The notes under the pieces are model-generated. The model was given only the letters and a program-made list of their open reading frames with translations. It did not search any database and was not told where the DNA came from. The translations under genes and the position numbers were made by a program. A stretch of 64,000 nt of DNA. Origin: Paratrimastix pyriformis (Eukaryota > Preaxostyla > Paratrimastigidae). The stretch spans positions 42,712-106,711 of the forward strand of contig JAPMOS010000135.1 of the NCBI GenBank assembly GCA_027972325.1, in the 5' to 3' direction. Positions within the stretch are counted from its first letter, which is position 1. Each line of letters opens with the position of its first letter. Positions 31,074 through 39,672 of the stretch are shown here, piece by piece.

Positions 31074-31463
31074 ATGTTCAGTGACGCAAACTACGGGCAG
31101 CAGGCAATCACCGCCACCAGCAACGAGTTCGACATCCAACTTTCGGAAGGCGCCATGAAGCAGCATCGCACACTCAGCCGTTCGTACATCAGCGCCGAGT
31201 CTACTTACGGGTTCTACATCCTCGAGATTGATTTTCAATTCAACAGAACGCGCACGATGAACGTGTACAGGAAGAGTGGAGCCGACGATGAGAATTGGTA
31301 TCTCGGTTACTACTTGTCGCCAATTGCGCGTGCGCATGTTCGTGTCCTCGATCCAGTGACCCGCCAGCCCACAACCGACGCCATTCGCTCCATCTGTCTC
31401 GTCTTTGAAACGTATTCCGGTGTGGAGAACGACAACTCGTTCGTGCTTGATCACTGTCTGTAA
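31074..31463 (+). CDS. 129-aa beta-rich viral protein, unknown
   Basis: The frame is intact, with its start 18 bases after the previous stop, preceded by AAAGTTTTGACGCTTCTAA. It is strand-prone and rich in aromatic and polar residues (TYGFYILEIDFQFNRTRTMNVY), with no membrane segment. Its place between the L1R-like protein and the capsid gene suggests a minor virion component, possibly a small jelly-roll protein, but nothing in the sequence proves that. Confidence 0.65.
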   Translation: MFSDANYGQQAITATSNEFDIQLSEGAMKQHRTLSRSYISAESTYGFYILEIDFQFNRTRTMNVYRKSGADDENWYLGYYLSPIARAHVRVLDPVTRQPTTDAIRSICLVFETYSGVENDNSFVLDHCL

Positions 31464-31527
31464 AAGGGGCGAGTTTTAGGCATCACCGCGTTCACATTTT
31501 CTTTGGAGCTTCAAAACACATCTCATA

Positions 31528-32784
31528 ATGGGTGACGTGCTCAACTCTCTTCGCAACGACGTAAAGGACAGGGATAACGCCCTTGACCGGATCGTCGCCA
31601 ACAACGCTTCGTGGGAAAACATCTGTGCGCCCTTCAGCAAGCTGCTCGTCCTCCAACCCAAGTGGCCTCATCGCCAGAATCTATCGTCCAGCAACCCCGC
31701 GACCTATAGTGCTCAAAACACGGTGTACAGCGTTGAATCTCCCACCTCCGTGATCGCCACCACTAACGACGTCATCAACACCACGCTCAACACAGTCACG
31801 GTTACCGGCGGCACCAACCCTGCCTACAACAACGGTTATGCCCTCTCACTCCTGCAACGTGTTCAATTCCTGACGAACGGCGAGCAGCTGGCTGACGTCT
31901 CTGCTCTCGGTATGTACATGATCGGATGCCGCGCGACCCCTCAAGAGCGCAGCAAGATATTTGAGATGTGGAAGATTGGTACCGCTGGCGCAGACCTCCA
32001 AAGCGCGCTTACCGCACCGACGCAGCTGAACATCCCGCTCTACCACGTGGCGCCCTTCTATCGCGTGGAAAACTTCCTCATCGCTAACCACCTCAACGGG
32101 AAGCCGCAATATCAAATCGACTACGCCCCTTACTCTCGTGTGATCAATGCAGGCGGCGGCACGGTATCAACTGCACCTGCGCCATCATTCGGCAGCACAA
32201 CTATCTATGCCGTGCATCCACGCTTCCCCGAAAAGCAACTCGATGAGCTCCAAGCCGTCAACAACCCGCAGCGCATGTTCCTCGAAACGTTCAGCAGCTG
32301 GGACAAGATCATTCCAACGGGCACAACTGTAATCTCGGAGCCCTTGACGGTGGACAGCGTGCTCAGCGGCATCATGTTCATGATCACTCCCGATTACGGC
32401 AACGGCACTGCGTACGACCCCTACACCGAAGCCAACCGTGCTGAGGTGCAGTCGTGGTACCTCACTGCGAACGGCCGCGATATCCCCAACCTCGAAACCG
32501 ATCCCACTGAATACGGCGACTACGTCAACATGAACGCCAACCTCGGAATGGGCTACGAGCGACAGCCGAAGCGCGTCTACACGCTCTCATTCCCGTACGA
32601 GGAGACATGGGAGCACGACGTCAACTTGGGAGTCTTCCGTGCCGCAACCAGCAGCTCGCAGCCCATCCTGCACATCACGCTCAAGAACGCAACCACGGCG
32701 CAGATGCGGCTTCACGTCCTGTTCATCTACAACCGCATTGGCGAGGTCAGCAATGGCCAGTTCCACTTGCGCTCGATCTCGTAA
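31528..32784 (+). CDS. Double-jelly-roll major capsid protein
   Basis: The frame is intact, 418 residues, the most protein-like gene in the element. Features seen: an N-terminal helix, then beta-strand-rich sequence with LQRVQFLTNGEQLADV (~residues 108-123), a central Tyr/Asn-rich part, a mid-protein AVHPRFPEKQLDEL linker region, and near residue 400 the sequence VLFIYNRIGEVSNGQF. That last motif matches the conserved C-terminal Y-N signature of capsid proteins of Nucleocytoviricota and relatives. The length is near the short end of that family. It would form the pseudo-hexameric capsomers. A T-rich CACATTTTCTTTGG lies about 35 bases before the ATG. Confidence 0.75.
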   Translation: MGDVLNSLRNDVKDRDNALDRIVANNASWENICAPFSKLLVLQPKWPHRQNLSSSNPATYSAQNTVYSVESPTSVIATTNDVINTTLNTVTVTGGTNPAYNNGYALSLLQRVQFLTNGEQLADVSALGMYMIGCRATPQERSKIFEMWKIGTAGADLQSALTAPTQLNIPLYHVAPFYRVENFLIANHLNGKPQYQIDYAPYSRVINAGGGTVSTAPAPSFGSTTIYAVHPRFPEKQLDELQAVNNPQRMFLETFSSWDKIIPTGTTVISEPLTVDSVLSGIMFMITPDYGNGTAYDPYTEANRAEVQSWYLTANGRDIPNLETDPTEYGDYVNMNANLGMGYERQPKRVYTLSFPYEETWEHDVNLGVFRAATSSSQPILHITLKNATTAQMRLHVLFIYNRIGEVSNGQFHLRSIS

Positions 32785-32803
32785 GCAAAAGAAGCATCGT
32801 CGC

Positions 32804-33085
32804 TCATTCGATCACCTCGACATCTACCTTCTGAACTGGAGGCGCGAACTTGAAGTAGGTCTTCTCTTTACCGTTGGCGTCATGAAACTGTCGCTTCGCG
32901 CAGACACCCTTGTGAATGATATCACCCTGCGGATTGATGAACTCAGCCGCATACTTGATCTTCTCATTCTTGAACTCACCGTCTGCCGTGATGCGAATGG
33001 ACTTTACAACGCCGCCAGTCAGCTCCTGCACGCGCGCCACCATCTTATTCTGATTCAACCACTGAACACCTTCGGCTTGAGCCAT
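32804..33085 (-). CDS. 93-aa beta-rich viral protein, unknown
   Basis: I choose the start MAQAEGV (33085) over an upstream frame extension, because GAAACTTTAGGGATAACAAA lies directly before it, as at other starts in this module. It converges with the capsid gene, leaving only about 20 bases between stops. The protein alternates strands (KSIRITADGEFKN, KYAAEFINPQGDII) and ends in VDVEVIE. The family is not recognised. Confidence 0.6.
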   Translation of the reverse strand: MAQAEGVQWLNQNKMVARVQELTGGVVKSIRITADGEFKNEKIKYAAEFINPQGDIIHKGVCAKRQFHDANGKEKTYFKFAPPVQKVDVEVIE

Positions 33086-33162
33086 TCTTTTGTTATCCCT
33101 AAAGTTTCGCGAAATTTTGGATTCCGGAAAAGTGAAACATTTTCCCATTCTCAAAAAGCAAG

Positions 33163-33600
33163 ATGCAAACAACAGAGAAGCAAGACGAGTCGCCACGTAG
33201 CTATCAGCATCGCAACATTGAACTCGAATCTGAGGACCCAATGGAGCGTCGCCGAGAGTACAAGAAGAAGTACATGGAGAGCGTCAAGGAGGACCAGCAG
33301 CAAACGCGTCACCGCAACAAGCGGCGCAACATCGTGCTCACGGAAACCGATCCCGTCAAGCGTGCGGCAGAGTACAGGAGGAAGTATAAGGAGTTGCGCA
33401 AGCTGGAAAGCCAAACGAGCCCATCAGTCGAGTACAGCTCACAAGAAGCCCTCGCATCAGCGCTCAAGGAAGCAGCGGCAGCAATCGATACCCTGCCATC
33501 TGACTTCAACGAGACGGCAGACCTTCTCGCGTCAACTCTCTTCGCTCTTAGCCTCAACCGTCGCCTCGAGTCCATCCATCACGCTCCCGACGCCGAATGA
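33163..33600 (+). CDS. 145-aa basic protein with two internal repeats
   Basis: The frame is intact, starting after a T-rich box (ACATTTTCCCATTCTC). Residues ~17-42 and ~54-80 are two copies of one motif: RNIxLxExDPxxRRxEYxxKYxE. Both are strongly basic and helical. The C-terminal ~55 residues are Ala/Leu-rich and helical. A tandem basic motif with a helical tail would fit a nucleic-acid-binding or core protein; this is inference. It is the last gene of the GC-rich cassette. Confidence 0.65.
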   Translation: MQTTEKQDESPRSYQHRNIELESEDPMERRREYKKKYMESVKEDQQQTRHRNKRRNIVLTETDPVKRAAEYRRKYKELRKLESQTSPSVEYSSQEALASALKEAAAAIDTLPSDFNETADLLASTLFALSLNRRLESIHHAPDAE

Positions 33601-34557
33601 ACAATTTTGGCGCCACATTTTTTGGCTCAACCTCGATTCGTAACCGCCGCCGGTGTCACACCTTCTCCCAAACGTCCGGACCCCCTCTATCTCAAGTGGC
33701 CACCTACATATTCCCAAGACTTCCATCGCCGCGCTCACGCGTAGGTGGCCACCTTCCCCGTAACGTCCGGACCCCCTCTATCTCAAGTGGCCACCTACAT
33801 ATTCCCAAGACTTCCATCGCCGCGCTCACGCGTAGGTGGCCACCTTCCCCGTAACGTCCGGACCCCCTCTATCTCCTACGAGTGGCCACGGAGGAAGTCT
33901 TGGGAAATTGAACGTGGCCACTATCGCTAGACCCCCCTCCGGAGACCCTTCTGCCTTTTTAGCCTCTCCGGACCCCCCTTAGTCGCTCTTGCGGCAGGTA
34001 CGCTGGTGGCCACCTACAACATGCGCGGGGTCTGAGTTTAACGTCCGAGGGGGGTCTACTGACTACCAAAAGATGGCTCGCCATACTACCTATTATTTCT
34101 TAAGTCTTCCCCGGACTTCCAACGTGGCCACTTTCGCTAGACCCCCTTACTCGCTCTTGCGGCCCCTCCTCGGCGTGTGTGCCATTTTCGACCTTGCCGA
34201 CGGGGGAAGCGGCAAGGGTTCTGGAGATAACGATAGTAAAGGGGCGATCAACGCGAAATGGGAAGTGGCCACCTACACCAAACACGAAGTGGCCACCTAC
34301 ACGAGAACCAAGGTGGCCACCTACTCGGCAAGCGTCGGCGAAGGCCGATCAACGCGAAATGGGAAGTGGCCACCTACACCAAAACGAATAGTATATAGTA
34401 GTAGGTCGAGCCATCTTTTGTAGGTGGCCACCTAGTGATATCAACCGCAAAGTTACTGATATCAAAATCGAGAAACTGGGAAGACCCCCGATTTTTTGAA
34501 GTCGCGCGAAACCCGCAAATTTTATATAAACGCGGACTTCCCAATATTTTATATACG
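33601..34557. promoter_or_regulatory. Gene-free iteron-like region with 13 GTGGCCAC palindromes
   Basis: No coding frame. The palindrome GTGGCCAC occurs at 33696, 33745, 33787, 33836, 33882, 33914, 34006, 34124, 34265, 34289, 34313, 34366 and 34424, usually as AGGTGGCCACCTAC or similar. The left part is a 91-bp direct repeat (starts about 33671, 33762, 33853). An inverted pair (AAAAGATGGCTCG near 34070 and CGAGCCATCTTTT near 34407) frames the right half. It could be an origin, a packaging site or remnants of the termini of the GC-rich virus. Confidence 0.55.
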
Positions 34558-34627
34558 GCCCACCCACCCACCCACCCACCCACCCACCCACCCACCCACC
34601 CACCCACCCACCCACCCCACCCCACCC
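34558..34627 (+). repeat. (CCCA)n microsatellite
   Basis: About seventeen uninterrupted CCCA units lie exactly between the GC-rich cassette and the AT-rich direct repeat. They may be a by-product of the joining of the two modules. Confidence 0.9.
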
Positions 34628-34672
34628 AGGTTTTAAAAACAGCTATCTATAGTTAGTATATAATAACCAGTA

Positions 34673-35347
34673 ATGTCAAGCAAGCAATCTGTTGAGTCTG
34701 ATATGCCAGTTGTGATCATTCCGAATGATTTTGTAGTGAAGAAAGTGTCAATTGAAGCCTTATCTGAATCATCCAGGAAGCAAGAGAAGACAATGAAGAT
34801 GTGTCACATTGAACATAATGGTAGTAACCTATTAGTTCAGACGCCACAAATTGACTTAGGACCTTATGGAGTGAACTTTTACGAGAACACTAAAACCATC
34901 AGGTTACCAGTTGAGAATGTAGGTGATGACTTTAAGAAGATGATAGACAAGCTCGAGAAGTACTGTCAAAACAATGTGGAAAGCATTGTGAATGGTACTT
35001 TTGAAGAAGGCAAACCAGATGAATTTGAATACAAATCATTTGCAAAGACAAGCGATAACGACAAGTTTCCAAGCTACTATAAAGTAGCAGTTGGATATGC
35101 AGACACACTGTATCCGAGTGTCTTCAGAAAAGATGAAGATGGTGAAGTTAAACAAGACACAACAATACAAACTAACGAGGATTTACGGAAAGCCGTCAAT
35201 CCAGGGAGCACAGTGAAAATGATAGTCCAACTTAAAGTATGGGTTGATGATAAGCAACATTATGGTATCTCAGCATCATGCAAACAGCTACTTATAGTGA
35301 AAGAAGGGAAGAAGAAAGCAGACAATTCAAAGTCTCTATTTGCTTAG
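34673..35347 (+). CDS. 224-aa viral protein, possible ssDNA-binding protein (copy B)
   Basis: The frame is intact and almost identical in protein sequence to 14459-15133; differences include a G-to-V change near residue 21 and Q-to-E near residue 118, with further silent changes. Conservation of the frame while neighbouring genes are shifted suggests the copies were kept or homogenised. Promoter TATATAATAACC as in copy A. Confidence 0.8.
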   Translation: MSSKQSVESDMPVVIIPNDFVVKKVSIEALSESSRKQEKTMKMCHIEHNGSNLLVQTPQIDLGPYGVNFYENTKTIRLPVENVGDDFKKMIDKLEKYCQNNVESIVNGTFEEGKPDEFEYKSFAKTSDNDKFPSYYKVAVGYADTLYPSVFRKDEDGEVKQDTTIQTNEDLRKAVNPGSTVKMIVQLKVWVDDKQHYGISASCKQLLIVKEGKKKADNSKSLFA

Positions 35348-35930
35348 TGGTAGCTTGTCGTACATTGTTTATCTTCCATGTTGCCTTCAGTGTAGAGTCG
35401 TCAGCGACATAAAATGCCATCTTACCATTGTCAATTGATGAAGGTTGAGTCGTTTCGAAAGTAACAGAAATCATCTGTCTGATTTCCGCTACAGCAGTTT
35501 TCAATGTTTCTATTTGTGCTTTTAGTGAAGCGTTTTCAATTGTTAATGAATCACATCGAGCAGTAACAGAGCTATTTTCAGCAGTGATTGAATCACATTG
35601 TACTTTGAGACGTTTTAATTCATTGAGCAGCATAAATGGTAGTCTGTCTTGCCTAATACCTTCGACAATGTTATCTTTATAATATACCAGATCAGGACAT
35701 ACAGGAGCGCATTCTTCAGCGATAAGTCCATAACATTTAGTGCTTTTAGGATCATCTTTAAAGATAAAATTGACAGGACGAAGATTGTAGATGTAAGAAG
35801 TGTCTTCCATATCGACAACATTTGATTTGTACCGAATAGATGAGGAAGGAACATGCATTTTTCCATTGGAATCGATGTACACTTGCAGAGAATCACCAGT
35901 TGATTGAGTGGTAGAACAAATGAGAGGTGA
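35348..35930 (-). pseudogene. Truncated S74 fibre tail (copy B)
   Basis: This holds only the C-terminal ~190 residues of a fibre: SSIRYKSN start, YNLRPVNF, YGLIAEE, and a coiled coil with about 19 extra residues compared with the left copy. Upstream sequence is missing because the right inverted repeat begins at 35931. Without a shaft it cannot be a functional fibre. Confidence 0.8.
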
Positions 35931-36151
35931 CTGAAGAATTCGATTTTTGCCTCAAATAACGTTTGTAGCTCAAGAAAATTAATGCTTAAATCATTCAAAG
36001 CTGATAAAATAAAATGCTCCTTTTCAATAAAACATAATGAGAAAAAAAGATTTTGCTCCGAAGAATTCGATTTTTGCCTCAAATATCAACGCAAGCGTGA
36101 AAAATTGTGTGTGAAAATCGAATGTTCTGGAACCCGCCTTTTATAACTACT
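35931..36151 (-). repeat. Right terminal inverted repeat of viral element
   Basis: Reverse complement of 13565-13780 with small indels and a handful of substitutions near the outer end (for example GCGGGTTCCAGAACAT against GAGAGTTCTGAGACA). Confidence 0.9.
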
Positions 36152-36159
36152 TGCGTTTT

Positions 36160-37375
36160 CCCTCCAACGCCCTGTCCCGCTTCTTGTAGTGCATGCTTCT
36201 CATCTTTGCCAATTGGCGCTGCATCTCCCTCCTCCTTTCCGAGTCCCTCTCCTCCACCGCCCTCCGCCGCAGCTTCCTCATGCGGTGGGGCTCGTAGTCC
36301 CGATCCGTATTTGTAACCTCCCGGTACCCAAACACATGCCCCGCCGTTTCCCTCAGGATCCGACCCATCTGTTCGAATGACAGCTCCTCCCCCTTCCCCG
36401 ATGCCTTTCGAATCATCTCCGCCACCTTCCTCCTATATGAGCCCATCTTCTCCACCAACACATCATACTCTTCTCTCCCTTTTTCACGCAGCAACGCGTC
36501 CAAGTCCGACCTGGACGGGCAAATGGCCACCTTCCTCCTTGTCGTCCCCGCCCATGCCGGCAGCATGTTCCTCAAGTCAGTCACGACCATGTGATGGTCT
36601 GTAACTTCGCTCCTGTATCTCCTCATTTCTCCATACCCATAGCTTATCGAGCATCCTTGCCATCGTCCCTTGCGTTTGCGAGGCAAAGGTCCAACCGAGC
36701 CACCCCTTTCATCCCCGGCTGCTTGTCCTTCTCCTCTGCATCCCCCTTCTTGTTCCGCACAAACGTGATCTCATTCTCCTTGCCTACCATCTTCGCCGTG
36801 TCATACAGTCCCAACTTCTCATGCTCTCCGACTTCCTTGGCCCAGCTATTTGCATCCGTGTACACCACCACTCCCCTTCCCTCTGCCGCCCCCTCCGCCA
36901 TGCACTCATCCAGCCTTTCAATAATCACCTTCCTGACCCTCTCCTTGTCATCTCCATCCCCAGTCGGATAGTACATATTCACCAGCCGGAGGTTGGTCTT
37001 TCCTCCGACCAGTCCATGTACATCAAATAGCCCGGCAGGACCTCCGTGACACGACGCACCGCCATCTGCAGGGTCCGTCTATATCCTATCATCACCCCCC
37101 CTTGGGGTGACGCTCCACCGCATTCTCCACCACCGAACTCCTCCACCGCCATCCCTCATCCACTTCTCCTCCAACTGCTCCTTATTCGCCTTCGTCCCCT
37201 TTGTTTCTTGCAACAGGGCAATGTCTACCCGTCCTACCCGCAACAGGTCCGCCACATTACTTCGCTTCCACTCTGACCCAAGTCCTCGCACATTCCACCC
37301 TGCCACCCGCATCCTGTCCTCCTCCTTCATCGGCAACCCCGCCCTCAGGTTGGCCTCCTTCCTCCCTGGCACCAC
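36160..37375 (-). pseudogene. LINE copy 1: APE endonuclease and linker
   Basis: The N-terminal APE motif VAGWNVRGLGS and ALLQETKGTK lie at about 37310-37190. VVVYTDANSWAKE (equivalent of the GDFN motif) lies near 36870, ARLDLCLA near 36690, and EVTDHHMVVTDL (equivalent of the SDH motif) near 36600. A basic helical linker follows to 36160. The enzyme would nick target DNA for target-primed reverse transcription. Frames change near 37080 and 36650, so it is not expressed as one protein here. Confidence 0.75.
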
Positions 37376-37723
37376 TTCTCCACCCCCGAAACTCCTCCTC
37401 CTCCGCCTTCACGTCATATCCCCTCTCAATATCCAACATTTTTGCTTTTGCCTCCTCTTCCTTTGTGCATCCTTCTTCCCCCTCTTCTTCCTTGCCTTCC
37501 TGCTCATCCCATCCCCAGGTCGCCGACTCACTGCCGGATACGACACGCCCGCTACCAGGACCTGCTCCTCCTGTCCTTCGGGCTTCTCCGCCTTGTCTGC
37601 TCCCCGCCCTGTCATCCCTTGACTCTCTTTCCTCACCGCACACGATACCTACTGCAGTCTCCTCTGCAGCTCCCCAAATGCTGGCCCCTCCCGGACCTTT
37701 GCATCCGCGACCCCATTCCAGCT

Positions 37724-38557
37724 TCAGCCACGTACGAAAACATCCCCATGCATAATCTCGCACTCCTCCACCTCATACACCACACTGTCATTGAACCTCC
37801 ACCACGCCCCATCAATCCTTTTCAGTGCCACCCAATGACGCCCCCCGCCCCTTCTTCCACAGAATTCCGCCTCCGCTTCCAGGTGGTACCTTGTCCCGAG
37901 TACGTCTACTCTGTCCGGCTGCACTTTCCACTGCGTCTGATCCGCCCTCCTACCCCTCTGGTTCCGAACCACCTGCACCACCAGGACACTCTCCCCTTCT
38001 ATCGCACGCTCATCCCGTGCATGCCACTGGTCCCCACCACACACCGGACACTTCTTCATGACACGGTCATCTGCCATCACTACCCTCCTTACCGCCTCAT
38101 TCATACTGTCCCCGTCCCTCATCAGACGCACAAACAAGCACTCCCGCGCCCTCTCTCTGCCAACACTTTCACATCCGCATTCCACACACACGTCCACCAC
38201 CCTCATCCTGACTCCCACCGGGATCCGCGCCCTTTTCAGCAGCTCAATCACAGCCACCCCCGCTTCTCCATCCTGCGTCTCATCCAGTCCCTCCGTCCCC
38301 CTCTTCCAAATCCCTTCTTCTCCATCAGGGTCCCCACCGACACCTCTGACCACATCAAACAGCGGATCTGCCCCACCAACCGCCTCCGCCGCCTGCAGCC
38401 CGGCGCTCAACCAACACCTGTGTCCAGTCGTGTTGGCGATGCCACGATTGCTCGACGTCTCCCTGCACCGGTACCCTATCCATCCGGCTGCCCGCTCCCT
38501 CCCCCATCCAAATCGTCCATGCCTCTCCCCTCCAGGGGTACATCCTCGCCCGGACAC
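37724..38557 (-). pseudogene. LINE copy 1: USP-type deubiquitinase-like domain
   Basis: A Cys box NTTGHRCWLSAGLQ (Cys codon at 38414-38416) resembles the NxGNxCYxNxxLQ box of ubiquitin-specific proteases. About 190 residues later a His box GGGRHWVALKRIDGAWWRFN, followed by DSVV, resembles the GHYxAYxxxxxxWxxFDD box. Between them a CPVCGGDQWH pair may bind zinc with a second site, as in USP fingers. The segment is one continuous frame of 277 residues. The position is between ORF1 and the APE domain of a LINE. The same layout is present in copy 2. Activity is not proven. Confidence 0.6.
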
Positions 38558-39672
38558 CCATCGACACCTCTCGATGCCACCACTTTCACCCCGTCCCTAC
38601 CAACCGAACCCCCCGGCATCCATCCGCCCCGCCCTCGTCCATGCCGCGCCGTCCCCCGCACCCTTCTCCGAGCCGTCTTCCGCCCCGTCTCCCCACTCCA
38701 TCTCCGCACCTTTCTTTGCGCTTCTTCCTTTTCCCACAATCTCCTCCTCTGCACCTCACATTCCGCTATCCCCATCGCCAACAACCAATTCCATGTCAGC
38801 CCCAACCCTGCCATTACCACCCTCGCCCACCGTGCGATCCACTGGCTGATACATCTCCAGTGTCCTTCGTTCATCTTGTTTTCTGAAATATAATGCCAGA
38901 CCATTGTTGTTCCGCTGCCTTTTGCCTGACCGAGATCACCGTCCCATCGCAGCCCCCAGAGTCCGTTCCCCTGATCAGCAAATGGCACAGAACCCTCATC
39001 CTTCCGCTCACATTCTCGGTCCCCACAGCATCTTTCAACATGACTCCTCGGGCTCCTCGATGGAATCGAGCGTTTGGAGAGGAGATGGCTGGTACAAAGA
39101 GGATGTTGGCTGAATGGCTGCTATGTGGATGTGGGAAGGAGAGTTCTGGTACCTGAGGGAAGCTGGGATGATGGGGAAAAGAAACTGACCGGGGAACTGA
39201 AGGAGTATTGGGCGTGGGGGATAGCTTCTAGCCGGAGGAGGCTGCCGGAAAAGGCTGAACTAATGCAGGATGTCTCGCGTTAATTCCTATCCCTTCCTGC
39301 CATACTTCATCCACCAGGTCCACCCATTGTCCCACTTCCAATTTTCCACATCCACTGCCCCATAGCGCTTCTCTCCCAACCAGCTCCACCAGCTGATCCC
39401 GTACCCAGCTCACCTCCATTGACCCTGCCACGCCCATTGTTCCAGTCTGTTCCGTTCCATACCCTTCTCCGCTCACTTGCCTTACGCAAAACACAATGCA
39501 GAGTCCCACCACCTCAAGATGCCACGATCGATCACTGTCCCAATTCCATCCCACCGTTCCAGTCTGCCCCTTGTTACCCCTCGTTGTCCCCCATCCATAC
39601 TCCTCTTCCAGAGACGCACCAAAAATGTTTACAGCGCGATGGCCCGTCTCCATATGCATCTCAGAAGCGCGC

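Larger units (their letters stand above)
34644..35930. repeat. ~1.28-kb direct repeat, right copy
   Basis: This matches 14430-15690. It begins at TATCTATAGTTAGTATATAATA and ends abruptly at 35930, where the inverted repeat starts, cutting the fibre gene. Confidence 0.9.
13565..36151. mobile_element. 22.6-kb endogenous viral element (mosaic of two small DJR-type viruses)
   Basis: Terminal inverted repeats of about 216-221 bases, both starting AGTAGTTATAAAAGG, bound this element. Between them are virion genes: fibres, packaging ATPases, a double-jelly-roll capsid protein and membrane proteins. Composition is bimodal: AT-rich at 13.6-25.1 and 34.64-36.15 kb, clearly GC-richer at 25.16-34.4 kb. 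The size and the TIR-bounded architecture fit polinton-like viruses, while the capsid, ATPase and L1R-like set recalls small relatives of Nucleocytoviricota such as yaravirus-type viruses. No polymerase, helicase, integrase or HUH nuclease was recognised inside. The flanks (host-like gene on the left, LINE on the right) do not show a target duplication. The GC-rich part may be a second virus inserted into, or recombined with, the first. Confidence 0.8.

Noticed and set aside
13565-36151. Classification as a complete polinton/Maverick
   Set aside because: Neither protein-primed DNA polymerase, retroviral-like integrase nor Ulp1-type protease was found inside the inverted repeats; the only integrase is outside, at 52.5-54.3 kb.
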